Origin: Synchiropus splendidus
Taxonomy: Eukaryota; Chordata; Actinopteri; Syngnathiformes; Callionymidae
DNA: 64,000 bases
Reading direction: 5' to 3'
Assembly (NCBI RefSeq): GCF_027744825.2
Contig: NC_071334.1
Location: 61,905,937-61,969,936 of the forward strand
Part shown: positions 1 to 11,671 of the stretch, in pieces
Layout: every line of letters begins with the position of its first letter
Numbering within the stretch: position 1 is the stretch's first letter
Notes under the pieces: generated by a model
Database searches by the model: none
The model's input: only the letters and a program-made list of their open reading frames with translations
Told to the model about the DNA's origin: nothing
Made by a program: the position numbers and the translations under genes

Positions 1-1121
1 CATGTCCACTATTTAAAGCAGCACCAAAGCAAATATGTTTTCGATTTGAACTTTGTTCTTCAAAAGCACTGGGAAAGAAACTTTTGATAGGCCATTCTCT
101 CTCTTCCTTCCTCAAAATGGTCATGTTCCAGTTCAAGTGCTGTCAGAGAACATCCTCTATCTTAAAAGGTGGATTCCAGTCACCCATAACTCCTAAATCC
201 CAAGCGCCTTGACACATTATGCAACTAGTCACCATAAAGGAGAAATGATAGGAAACTGGAAGAGCTACCTGCGATGCTTACAAACTGAAAGATGGCTAGC
301 TCTTTTGCACAAAAGCATAAGGGCCAGTCTCACATTTCGCACAAGGACACGACCATCATCAATGTTCTAGAATTCCAATGATGAGAACAATGGGGCGTGT
401 TTAAAGGATAAAACTACATGTTTAAAGGACTGAGAAGACAGAACTCTGCTGGTCGATGGTGCCACGATCTGCAGTACGGATGAGATGAAGTCTTCAGATA
501 TGAGATGTGAGGGTGAAGCAGATAACTGATGAGGCCACTGTTCGCAGTAAGGTTTGGGAGTAAATATTTCTGAGACATGTTTCAGACCTTGGCAGTGAAA
601 AGTTAGTGAGCTGAAAGACTCACATGCTCGTCTAGCTGAGGCCCCGTCCACCATTATGTAGGTCGCGACCCTGTCAGAGCCGGCTCTGGCTCCTCGGGTA
701 ATCTAAACATATGCCGGACTGTTTCCACTCAGTGTTTTCATAATCAGCGCAGGAGGGAAGGTGTGTGTTTTCTCTCCACTTCAAATGAGAGTCATTTGGA
801 TGTCGACCTATATCTGTCTCCATACAGACACAAATGAGCTGGAGGAGCTTCCTGCGACAACGCTGTGCCAGTGTGACCCTTGCTTCTGCTGGAAGCGGTG
901 TAAAGAAACTACAACAAATTCCTCCTAGTCGCAAACCAAAGGGTCATCTCCTCACCTGATGTTAGGTCTCCTGCAAACTGGAGGCTTCCTCACTGATGTC
1001 CACCAAAGAAAACCCTGATCATCAATATGATTGCTCCACTTCATATTCACAAAAAAGAACTCCCACGTCGGATTGGCTCTTTCTTCAGACAAACCCAAGC
1101 CCCCTTTGCCCCTCTGCTTAC
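1..1121. other. mamdc2 intron 3, no recognised feature
   Basis: On the gene model, mamdc2 continues leftwards on the minus strand, so this stretch should be intron. I looked for the rest of MAM1 on the minus strand and found nothing convincing. No repeat family is recognised. Confidence 0.5.
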
Positions 1122-3729
1122 CCTATAGGCTGCAGTGATGTTCTGCAGGTCCATGCTGGAGATGACCCAGCTGTCAGACGGTGACTGGCTGCTCCACAGC
1201 GGCCGGTCCAGGCTCTCTCCTTCAGTGCGCTGCAAGACCGCCAGGCTTCCGGAGACGCTGATTTGGTAGACCAGTCGCAGACAGCTCCACTCCTCCTGCT
1301 GCAGAACTGGACCCAACAGGATGCCAGTCGTCCCTCGCGAAGCTCCGCCGTCAGTCGCTGTCCCACTCTCATTATCAGTTGAATCCGTCTCCAAGGTGAC
1401 GAAGCGGCCTGGACAGACAACAAACAGATTGTTGTTTTCATATTCAGAACCGCCTCGATTGGATCTCATGACCATAATTCTGTGAGCCAGATGTAATCTA
1501 GTCGATGAACAAACCACTGAACTCAACCCAAACATCTGCTTAACAATCGATACATCCATTTACAGCTTACATTACAAGACAACAAAGGCTTTTGTTGACA
1601 TGTGCAGGGATTGGATATTAAAACTACAAGTTTCCTAGCTCTTGCAGAAATTCACATGACCTTTTTCATGAGGTCCAGATGATTCCAAATGAAGGAACAA
1701 CACTGGCTGTCGTTCCCTCGTCCATGCAGGACAATAACTGAGCTGTGGAGTGACAGAAGAAGAGCTCCGCTCAAGCATGCCCATGGAGTCCCGTCTAAAA
1801 TGATTATCACATGTTTCTGTGGGAAACTCTTGTGTGTGATGGAGGACTATGAAAACAATGAGTCATTTCCTTAAAAAAAGAAGAACACAACAAATACAAA
1901 GGTAATTGATCAAAGAGTTTGGCCTTCCTTCCAGTGACATGCAGCTTCACACACACACATTTTACCAGAAAAGTGACTAATGCTGGGCCACGGAAGAGAA
2001 GAACTCACGGGTTGCTGTGCTTCAACTCAACGCAGATCCCTGTAATTATTTGATGTTAATGAATCCCAGTGACATTTACTTGCAGTTGGTGTCAGCGAGC
2101 CGACTGGTTCTCTCTTCAAAGCTGCAGCCATGTTTGCAGATGGTAAAAGTTATGCTTGGGAGCGATGATGAATGAAGCACAAATAGAAAGAGAGTCACAG
2201 TTTAGAGGATCACCGAAGCCTCTACAGCACATTTGCACAAACTTTGAGGGGGAACATCTGACTGCGCTCCTACCATTAGAGAAGGCCTTTTGCTCCTTAT
2301 ATAATTCCCTCCGAAAAGATCTGTCATTTATTACAGCGGGCCACGGAATGCTCTGCCGTCCACGGCCCCTATATCACTGCTAACACGAGAGCACGCCCCT
2401 CTTTGACATCTACTTAAGATGTTCTTGTTTGGGTCACGTTTGTTGTGGAACTTTTCTCTCAACTACCATTTTACTGACACGGAACAGGCTGTTAAAATAA
2501 ATACATTCCCACTTTGGAACACACATTGCTCTTGTTTAGATGATGGCCATGGTTGAGCAGTTGGAGAAGAACAAAAGGTGCAGTTACAAAGTCTATTTTC
2601 TGAGTCTCCAGGGTGATTGACGTGCAAACAGTCACACAATAGGACGACTAAACCCTTTGAATTGATTGGTTGTTGACAGAAACCATTGCAAGACATTGAA
2701 AGATTTCAACCCTTCAGGTGGAGAAAAAGGAGGCTAAGAAAGTGGATATTGGATTTCTTATGCACAATCAGTGACAGGAAGTCTATAAATAATTTTGCTT
2801 CTGCTCTTTCAAACATGGAAAATGGCTGATGATGGAGCCTGGAAAAATGGAGTCTGACTGGTGCACACTGGCCTGGCGACCAGGACTGAGACTCGATCCA
2901 AATGCTCCTATTATGCAGTTTAATATTAAATACAAGTCCACATCCTATTCAAGTGCTATTTTCATGGCGTTGGTGGCGAACCCCAAGTGGGTATTATAGA
3001 ATGGAGGGAGCTTGGAAATGCATTAGTGAACGTTAGAAAGCAGCAAAACAAAGTACAGGTCATGAGAAGAGTAACGTTTGAGAATGAAAAGAGCTGAAGA
3101 GCATGGTGGAGAGGCACATCAGGGTTTAGGATGAGACTACAAAGACATGAAGACTTATAATGGAATGCTACCGTAAAGCAAAACTCGTCATTCAATTTAG
3201 ACACTTTAGACCTTTACAAACCACCTTCAAACCAGCTTTGATCATTCGGTCAATGCTGACAGTGAGTGGACATAGATTTCTGCGTGCACGACACGCACTG
3301 GTATCAGCTGAAAGTTCGGCCCGACAAGAATGCAAGTGTGGATTTCACTGGCTCCAGATGTGGCAAGGAGCAGGAATCGAGGAGCAGATGTGCTTCTCAC
3401 CATTGAAGTCACGACCACAGCATCCCTGAACCCTGGAAAATCTTATTGAAGGTAAACTAAACTGCCGATAGCTACCATCTTTGTGGAGGGTCCAGCTTGC
3501 AAAGTCTGCATCCGAGGTATAGTCGCAGGTGTTGGACTCAAAGTCGCAGGAGCCTGGCAGGAGTGGCTTGAGGGCTTGGATGGAAGCTTGGAGCAAACGG
3601 AGAGAATGAGCAGAAGAGAAAGTATGAATCACAGGAGCTGGCATGAAGAGAAACGTGTTCCCAGGCGCCTGCATTGATGGAACTCAATTGGAACTCACCA
3701 GCCAAAGACAGAATCAAGTAGAAAAGCAT
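1122..3729 (-). CDS. mamdc2: MAM domain-containing protein 2 (5' part, three exons)
   Basis: Secreted, extracellular-matrix type protein built from four MAM domains in its family; only the signal peptide and part of MAM1 lie in this window. Exon 1 (3729-3699) encodes the hydrophobic leader MLFYLILSLA and ends at a strong GTGAGT donor. Exon 2 (3586-3476) encodes the start of MAM1, including PGSCDFESNTCDY. Exon 3 (1408-1122) contains QQEEWSCLRLVYQI and SPSDSWVISSMDLQN, which closely track vertebrate MAMDC2 (EEWSCLRLVYQI and PSDSWLIASLDLQN in human, from memory). Reading phases fit across both introns: the split codon G|CT gives Ala and G|GC gives Gly. The gene continues off the left edge; I could not find the next exon in bases 1-1121. 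It is divergent from apba1. Identity is fairly certain; exon edges are by eye. Confidence 0.85.
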
Positions 3730-6700
3730 GTCTGTGGAGGAAGCACAGCCGTGGGCTGTTTTCTTCAAATGGTGGATCCAAAGTTTTCTTCTCAAGGAAA
3801 CTCTGGTGTGTCCTGTCTGAGTGTCTCTGCAGCTCCCTGGCAGCACACTGCAGACGGAGACAGTTGAGTCTGGACAACAGAGCGCAGGAGGGGAGAGGCA
3901 GGGTGGAAGGGAGGAGAGAGGGGTGGTTCATGGTGGTGGGCAAGGGAGAGAGGGGGAACACGGTGAGATGGGGGAAATTTGAGAGAGGAAAAGGAAGAGA
4001 CTGATCATGGGAATATATTCAAATGAAATTTTTGCTGGTGAGTGGAGAAGACAGATTCAAATGAAGTGGGTTCGCCTCATTTCAGTTCAGGAGTTTGTCA
4101 TCCGCTCACAGCTGCATCTCAACAAAGAAAGGCTCCTGGTTCGATGTCCCTGGCACACTCCTGCTCAGTCTTCTGAACAGCATGTACATGCCTCCAGTCA
4201 GTAGCTTCCAGTCATAGAAACATTTCACCTACACTTCAAATGTAAGAACACACACATGAATATTCCCACACAAACCAAATGGTGCGTGTATCTTCTAGAT
4301 AGGCGACCTCTGGTGGCTAAAGGGGGCATTACTGTTATAAATATTACTATTCCAATATTATCGAATTGATGGCTACTGTATCAAATTCATTAGTACCTGT
4401 AACTAGAAAGTCTGTTTGAAGCCTGTACATGCTGATATGAGAGAGCACTAGTGAAGTCATCCACTCACATCCTTGTTAACAATATAATTTAAATAAAACA
4501 GTTGCATTTTCCCCTTGTGTTTTTGAGACATAAAACAATCCCTATAGTTTAAATGTCAAACCATAAGAATGTTTTGTGTCCCCTCTTTCGCCTATGAGTC
4601 AAATGACCTCTGGAAAACACCCAGAAACGCTGGGTATAAACAGGAACACCCACTGGGAGTGAGGCATAATCAGCCGCCATCAGGGTCCAGACTAACTAAT
4701 GCAGCTTGGAGCTGATTGGAAGCAAATCCCTACTGGCAGCCTTCAGAATGAGTCCTCTTGCCGAGGGCAGAGGATATTAGAACAGATGAAGAAATTAAAT
4801 TGACACAACTTGTGCACCACACTTCACGGCGACTTAACATTAGGAGATGTGTTTCATGCACACATCAACTGAGCTCAATTGAATTGGTGTTTTCTTCCCA
4901 AATATTCCCGAATGCCCAATGTATATTTCTGAGATAACCAGTGTTGGATCTAAGATGACTGCTCTACTTTCTTTCTATGCAGGCAAAACAAATTCCCATC
5001 GGATTCTCTGTGTGAATCCTGACCATCTGACTAAACTCAAGTCTATTCGTGAGAGTTTGTAGCTCATAAGAGAATAATTTCATAATATAAACAGCATGAC
5101 TGTCTTCAGCACAGTTGGGAAAGAAGAAGTACTGAATCGGTTCCCATGTTTAGCTGCATAAATCTAGCTTCAGTCGACGTTTGATTTCCCGGAAGTCTTT
5201 GAAAAACATGAAGTAGTGTAGCTGCCAGGATCATGGGGGAGCGGTGTAAAGGTTCTGCTTTATATGCAGCACACTGACAGCATGCATTCAGGAATGTGAT
5301 TCAGATCCACAAACCTTCGCAGGCCACATGAAAAAGATATCTTTCAAGAGATTGCTACAGGTCTTAGAGTTCAAAAATTGCATGTTGATTTATAGTTTGA
5401 ATGAACCAAAATATGTTGTCTGGAGCAGCTGTGTTGCACAGACAGTACTGTATTCCGGTGATGAGGAAAATGTGTTGCTCAGTCCGACTCAACAACAGGA
5501 GACATCTGCTGCCTAACTCCCATTCTTACCTTTTAGTTTAGAAGAAGAAGACGAAGAAAAACAGTTTTTAGCTCGAAAGCTTCAAATATACTAAATAAAC
5601 TACTACATGAAATTGATTGTTGCCCCCCAAACACCAATACGTGTTAGTTTTGAATGCATATTCATGGGCAGAGTTCCTGATATCACTCACGCAACATAGC
5701 TGTAGATGTTCCGAGAATTTTGCTTGCAGTCCAGTGGTACCTCTCAACATAAACACGCTCCTGGTGCCTAGTCCTGTACCTAGAGTGTCTGGCAAATTTC
5801 AATATTCTTGTGATAATAATGAGCACTAAAATCACCCACTGCTGAGAAGCATAGAAAGAATTCAACCATTAACTGATCAAGAGGAGCATATCTTCACCCA
5901 TGTAGTCATAGAATATTATATAAAATATTCATGGCTACCCGAAAACAAAAGGAGAGCAGTGCAGAAAATATAGGCTGTGTGACATGAATTGCTAGTAGCA
6001 GCGGAATGATCCAGTGACCGCAAATGCATTTGGATGACCTCATTCTTTCTACCCTTCATTGATGCATGTGGCACGCACGACCACAAGCTCTCGTCTGGAC
6101 AGCACTATTCCAACACATGTCTTTGTTTCCCAACCTTATCAGTCTTCTCATCACATGCTGTTGTCACAGTAACGGCTGCTCAGACAGATGGATGCAGGGC
6201 GAGCAAGGTGAGAATGGGTCTCTAATGTGTAAACAACAGCGCTTGTCGAGAATTAAAGTGCGAACGTGACCTAAGGCATTCTTTATTGTGTCAAAACGGT
6301 CATAACTGCGGCCCATCATGACATAAGGGACAGGCACACTTGACTAACCTTCTTTATTGTAAGTTGATCTATATTAATAATTCTTTTTGTCTTTTCTTTA
6401 CTGTTAACAACAATACAATGTTATGCAGAGGTGTACTTATGATCATTTTTATTTTTATATAAATTATACTATTTACAGAGGTGCCGAAGAGTTGGAGGGA
6501 GCTAAATGTTTACTTCTTCTTGGGGATGAAGCACTGACATAAGTGGTTGTCTTTTGTAACTCCAATGCCACTGACCACATTAGACCAACTGTGACATCAA
6601 TGGAGTCAACACATCAACACACGAGGCCCAATAACACAAACACACCCTGCTAGAAACACTCCTCGGCCACCCGCAATCCACATTTTGGGGGGCTGGTGCC

Positions 6701-7060
6701 CAAGCCAAGGGCACACGTCACAAAACATGTAGTTATTGTTGTCAGCGATGTAATAACTGTAATGTGTTTAGACAAAACTATGTTCTCCATGTGCAGAGCT
6801 CCACTGCATGCCACTTGTCAGTAGCCTAGTGGTTAGTCAGGTGAGGGTTCAAGTCCGGCCTAAGACTTTTCATTTGATATGGTCAACATCATGGAAATAA
6901 CCTCAACTTAACCAAGCAGGGGAAAACTTGCAATTCTTTACAATAAGAGACTTAGTCACTAGCCAAATAATAATTTATAATGCAAACAATATTTTTATGA
7001 TACTAAATTTAAGAAACATTTAAGGGAAGAATCCGCATTAAAAAGCCACTTAACGTTGGC
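3730..7060. other. Intergenic region between divergent mamdc2 and apba1
   Basis: About 3.3 kb separates the mamdc2 start codon from the CpG-rich block thought to start apba1. It must hold the mamdc2 promoter and 5' UTR, but I see no clear core promoter element. PTAR1 and C9orf135, which lie between these genes in human, were not recognised. The only repeat noted is a short tRNA-like SINE fragment near 6.82 kb. Confidence 0.5.
6821..6860 (+). repeat. tRNA-derived SINE fragment
   Basis: The stretch GTAGCCTAGTGGTTAG resembles the A box of a tRNA promoter. A short distance on, GGGTTCAAGTCCGGCC resembles the B box (GGTTCRANNCC). The spacing is too short for a real tRNA and there is no acceptor stem, so this looks like a degraded head of a tRNA-derived SINE. 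The family is not determined. Confidence 0.45.
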
Positions 7061-7500
7061 TCCGATCACCACCGCAACACTGACGGGACGGGCGCGGCGG
7101 TTTACAATAAATTATAGATAGTCGATGCAACGCGAGGCGCGCGCGCGCACGCGCGCCCACCCAAGGCAGTAGGAGGAGTGTCGGCGCAGCTCCCCTCCAT
7201 CAGCAGTGAGTGAGTAAAGGCGCTTTGTGCACCGCTAATCCGCTCTGATGTCACGGTCCTGGAGGGGCGCAGATCCCCGATAGATCCATGTTCTCTGAAC
7301 AGGAGCGAGCGAGCCGAGACCAGCCGAGCCAAGCCAGGATGCCCGGAGCCGTGACGCCGACGATGTGGACGTGCAGGTGTCTGTGCGGAGATGCCGTCTT
7401 CCAACATGTCGGTGCTCGGTACGAGTCCACGGTGTCCTGTTGAAGGTGGACCGAACCTGTCGGTAGGGGGAAGCGAGACACGATAACAGGTGACACGTCG
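7060..7500 (+). promoter_or_regulatory. apba1: CpG-rich block, probable apba1 promoter and first exon
   Basis: This is the most CpG-dense stretch upstream of apba1, including an alternating GC/CA run at about 7135-7158. The surrounding DNA is AT-rich. It sits about 4.2 kb before the first coding exon, which begins at a splice acceptor (11639) and therefore needs an upstream non-coding exon. Possible donors are CTGTCG|GTAGGG near 7462 and AACAG|GTGACA at 7490. No TATA box is clear. Assignment to apba1 is by position and strand; a bidirectional role towards mamdc2 is possible but more distant. Confidence 0.55.
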
Positions 7501-10500
7501 CCCTTTTATTTTTGAAACCCATGGAAAAACAAGTGTCTATTCAGTGCTGTGTAGTGTTGTCACCTTCAGGGTGTTGTTGCTCACGTTTGACATTCTGTCC
7601 GACTTAGCTGCTGCAATGTTGTTTTGCTGAAAACAACACGTATGTCGCAAACAATCCCACCGAATCTCAATTCAGTATCAAACGTGTGCTCAGCTATTTG
7701 GGAGTATTAAGTGTTTGGAATATTTTCAAGGGAAGCCGCCTTTCAAAATAAGAGCCCAGAACAGCTGCTATTCACATTTAAATACCTCGCATTGTAGCAT
7801 GTTTGTGTAGGAGTTGAATTGGCAGTGTTTGTCAAGTTAATAAGAAAATCTGGGAGAGCTAGAGCAGCATCATTGGCTCTATAGGCTCATAAGATGGTGT
7901 TTTCAAATTTCCTCCGCCAGCCTAAGCACTATTGGATTAAGTATGAAATAGAGACAAGGGATTAATAGTGTTGATGGGTATGATATGAGCCCATCTGCCT
8001 GTCTGCCTCCAACATGGTTGCATGAAATAGGGACTTCAAAAACGCAGCATCACTGTGAAATTTTACGTCTGTGTAAATGTTGTTTACTAAATATAGAGAT
8101 CTTTTTACAGATTCACACATACATGGGCCTCAGTGTGCTGCCCACTCCATCCTAACTTTACATAAACACTGTTGTAAATCACTTCACACTCAGGAAGAAA
8201 TACTGAATGACAAATGAAGAGTAGGAGGGGAGTATGTCAGGTGTTGTTGGTGAGAGGATTTGTCAACAAAAATACAATAACAGGTTTATTTAGAGGGTGC
8301 ACACCCAATATGTTTTAGGTACAGAATGTCAATTGTTTTTATTATGATTGTCATAAAAGACACTTGAAAGTGTTCTGAATATATTTCATGAAATGACCCT
8401 TCTCAAAAATGACCCACTCCACAATAAATTCTCCAGTCAATGCCATGTGCCGTGTGTTCATGTAGATATCCGCAGAGTTCTTGTCGAGGTTTTATTAATT
8501 GCTGCAGTCTTGCCGCGACAGTAAATGTGTTGTTTACGACGTACTTAATGGTTAGACAGCAGAGGCAAGCTGGCTTCAGGCAATATTCGCTAATGACTTT
8601 TTAATAAGGACTCAACCAGTTGCATCGTGGATTAGCAGGAAAAAAATATGAAAAAGAAAAAATACCATTCGATTTTATTAGCTCCGTAATTTTACTTTGA
8701 AATAAGCTGCCTGGAAGTATTTGCACATGATCAACGCTCCACCCATAAATCCATCATCACAAAACGATTGTTTTGCAGCACAAAGTCAAGAGGTTTGTTT
8801 CCGCTGTAAGCGATGGATTTAACAGATGATGTGATATTTTTTGCACAACTTGCATCCACTATCTTATATGTAACCTTAGCTACTGTGTTGGGAGTGATCT
8901 TACTTGACTGTGAACCATGAGAGCACTTGGAAGAAGAAACTAACAACAACATGCCATTTATTTGTACATCACTGTTTTAAGATGCTTGTTTATTAGATCA
9001 CTTTGTAAGTCAGTAGGAACAATACAGTTTTGTCAGTATGTTTACATACAAGTGGCATGTGTCTTGTTGTCAGCGTGTATTTGTCAGTTCAAGATTAGGG
9101 AGTTAATGGTTTAGTAAATCCCCTGCCTGCAGCTTTCACTGCACCCTGACAGATGGAAATGCAGTGCTCAGCTCACAGTGCCTCAGACACACTGCTGCGC
9201 CGCCGGGCCATCTGTGACACAATCCAGCTTCCTCCTGGGACCTTTGCCTTCCACCCCTAAACATCAAGTATGAAAAGCAAAGGTAGCAAATTGGCAGCTG
9301 GACTCACTGGTCAGACTGCAGGGAGGAGCAACATGGAGTCTAATAAAATGTACCAAAATATACATGAACGCTGAGGAGAGTCAAACAAAATCTAGTTTCT
9401 GAAAAGGACAGAGTTTCAATGGGAATAGAATGGATGTGAATGATAACACGTTGACTACCACTTCTACCTCAGTCGATCTTCTACAAGCTGTAGCCCTGCA
9501 AGCCTTCTAGTTACCTTTCAGTGGCCCACACCGTGTTTGGATCTGTTCAACAGGTCCACTGTCAACGACATATGGATGGAACAGAATGGGTGGCAGAGAA
9601 TCATTTCGGCCCATTTAACCACTGCTGTTTGGCAGGAACACTAGATACCTTGTCTGTTCAACACCATCATGGTCAGCAGGCATGTTCACAGATCGACCGC
9701 AGGTGGTGCTGTATGTAAGAGAGATAGTACCCTTTTATCTTGAACCAGTCATTCACCAGGTGTTGGTGCAACTCTGCTGTTCTTTAGTGCTGAATTAGCC
9801 ACATACTACACAACTGATAACAACCTCATCGGTAGAAAAACACAGCTTACAATTACTTGAGTTAAGCAACTGCATTAGAAAGAACTGTGCAGGCAGATGG
9901 TTAAATGCTTCTTGCCAGATGTGAATCAACAACCTTTAGCCACTAAATTACAATTTCTTTGATGGCATAAGCTATGTTGACTATGCTGTTTGTCACCATC
10001 GATATATGAAAATTGAATGTATTTAAATGATTCAATTGCATGTTGTTATGTCTAATGATTTCAAATTTGCTGGCTTTCCTTACTGCAGCCGGTCATGTGA
10101 CTGGAAGTAATAGAAATGAATGGGTAAATCTTAAGAACATTGGTAAGTCAAATGAACGATACAACAACAACCATTATAATTTTCGACTGGGTAGCAGTTT
10201 TAGGCAGGAGCAAACCTGTCGATGAGCCCTTCTTTGCTCAGATACTGGTTCATAGCTATGTGTTTGTGCTGCGGACTGTGCGCATGCTCATATTGCAGGA
10301 CTATATTTACTGTCTGCGCAAGGTATTAAGCTATTGGAAGGCGCCAGATGACGTTGAATATGAGGAGAGGAAAAAAGGTGGCAATGAATAACACAATGGA
10401 GGGTACGTAGAAGGACAAATAGACAATAGGTTGGCTGGTAAAGGGTGAGAAGATAGTGTCTGTCACTTGTCTCAGATGTTAAAAGAGGGCAAATATTTGA

Positions 10501-11638
10501 ACCTCACAGAGTTCACGACTCAATTAGACTATGGAGATAGCTGGCCTGCTGAAAGATGGAGATGTCAAGGTGATTCTGTTTGAGCTTTCAGGTGGATCAT
10601 AAATGTCCTCCGCTGTGCCCTTGCTAGTCTTTGCTGTGTCACAAAAACTTCTGTTAGCTCACATCCAGTTCAGATACAGCAAGCTTAAACTCAGAAGGCA
10701 CAATTTGTCATCAGTGAAGAAAAACTTAACCTGAATATTGCAATTCTGTAATGCTACACTCAAATATTCTTGTTGATGTTAGTTGTCTGCAGTATTTAAA
10801 CGCTCTACATTGTTTTAGAAAATGCTGCCTGCAGCTGTGTTGTAAACCTCAGTGAGTGACACTGTGGTTGGAATACAGTATGGTCATTACATGTGAATCA
10901 GCTGGAACTGAAGCTCAAAGCAGAGTGTTGACTTGCTCCTTGTAAGTTTCCACTGCTCTCAGGGTTTCTTCCGCCATCCAGCCTGGATCAAGAGATGACT
11001 GATAGCTGCCCTGATAGCCGCGTCACATGAGATAACTTTCAGAGCTGACCTTCCAACTCACGCAAGGCATTTATTATTCAGATCACTGCTCGATCTGTCT
11101 CTATCTGACATCTGCTCCACCAATCAAATGTCCCCGTCGCTTCTCTTTAACCTTTCTGCACCTCATCTCCCACCACCATCCAGCTGTGATCGGCTACAGA
11201 TGTTAGCACTCTGCCCGGCTGCATCAATTGTGGGGATTAATTTGAGTTGACTGGGCAACTCCGGCCTCACCATGGCATCTCCAGAGTGCTTGTTATTCCA
11301 ATTACCATCCCAGATTATTTAATGGAGTCCAAGTGAAATGAAGCGGGTGATGCTGCTTATGACTTGTAGTCTTCCAATGTGGTGTAAAAGCAGGATTGTT
11401 GAGGATGAATGAAGACTTTACAAAATCCCTGCAAATAAACAAACACAGACTTTGATGTTATAGATTGATGGATTTGGCGAGGCATTTCCCTTGGGAGTGT
11501 TTTTGTGGTGGTGCATCAAAGCTAGAGAGATTTTAGTGGGGCTGTGTTCCAGGGATTAAATACATCACTCATAAACTATGGAGTGATAACGGTAGACTAA
11601 TGCCACTTTCATTGCTTTTCTTGTCTCCCACTGTTCAG
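7501..11638 (+). other. apba1: Probable 5' UTR intron of apba1
   Basis: If transcription starts in the CpG block, this is the first intron. It is AT-rich, with no coding exon, RNA gene or identifiable transposon that I can support. It ends in a good acceptor: a pyrimidine-rich tract followed by TGTTCAG at 11632-11638. Confidence 0.45.
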
Positions 11639-11671
11639 AGAGAAGCAGCTGTGTCAGCCCCAACTTCAGCA

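Noticed and set aside
4120..4160. GGTTCGATGTCC resembling a tRNA B box
   Set aside because: No A box or foldable cloverleaf upstream, and the B box has an extra base.
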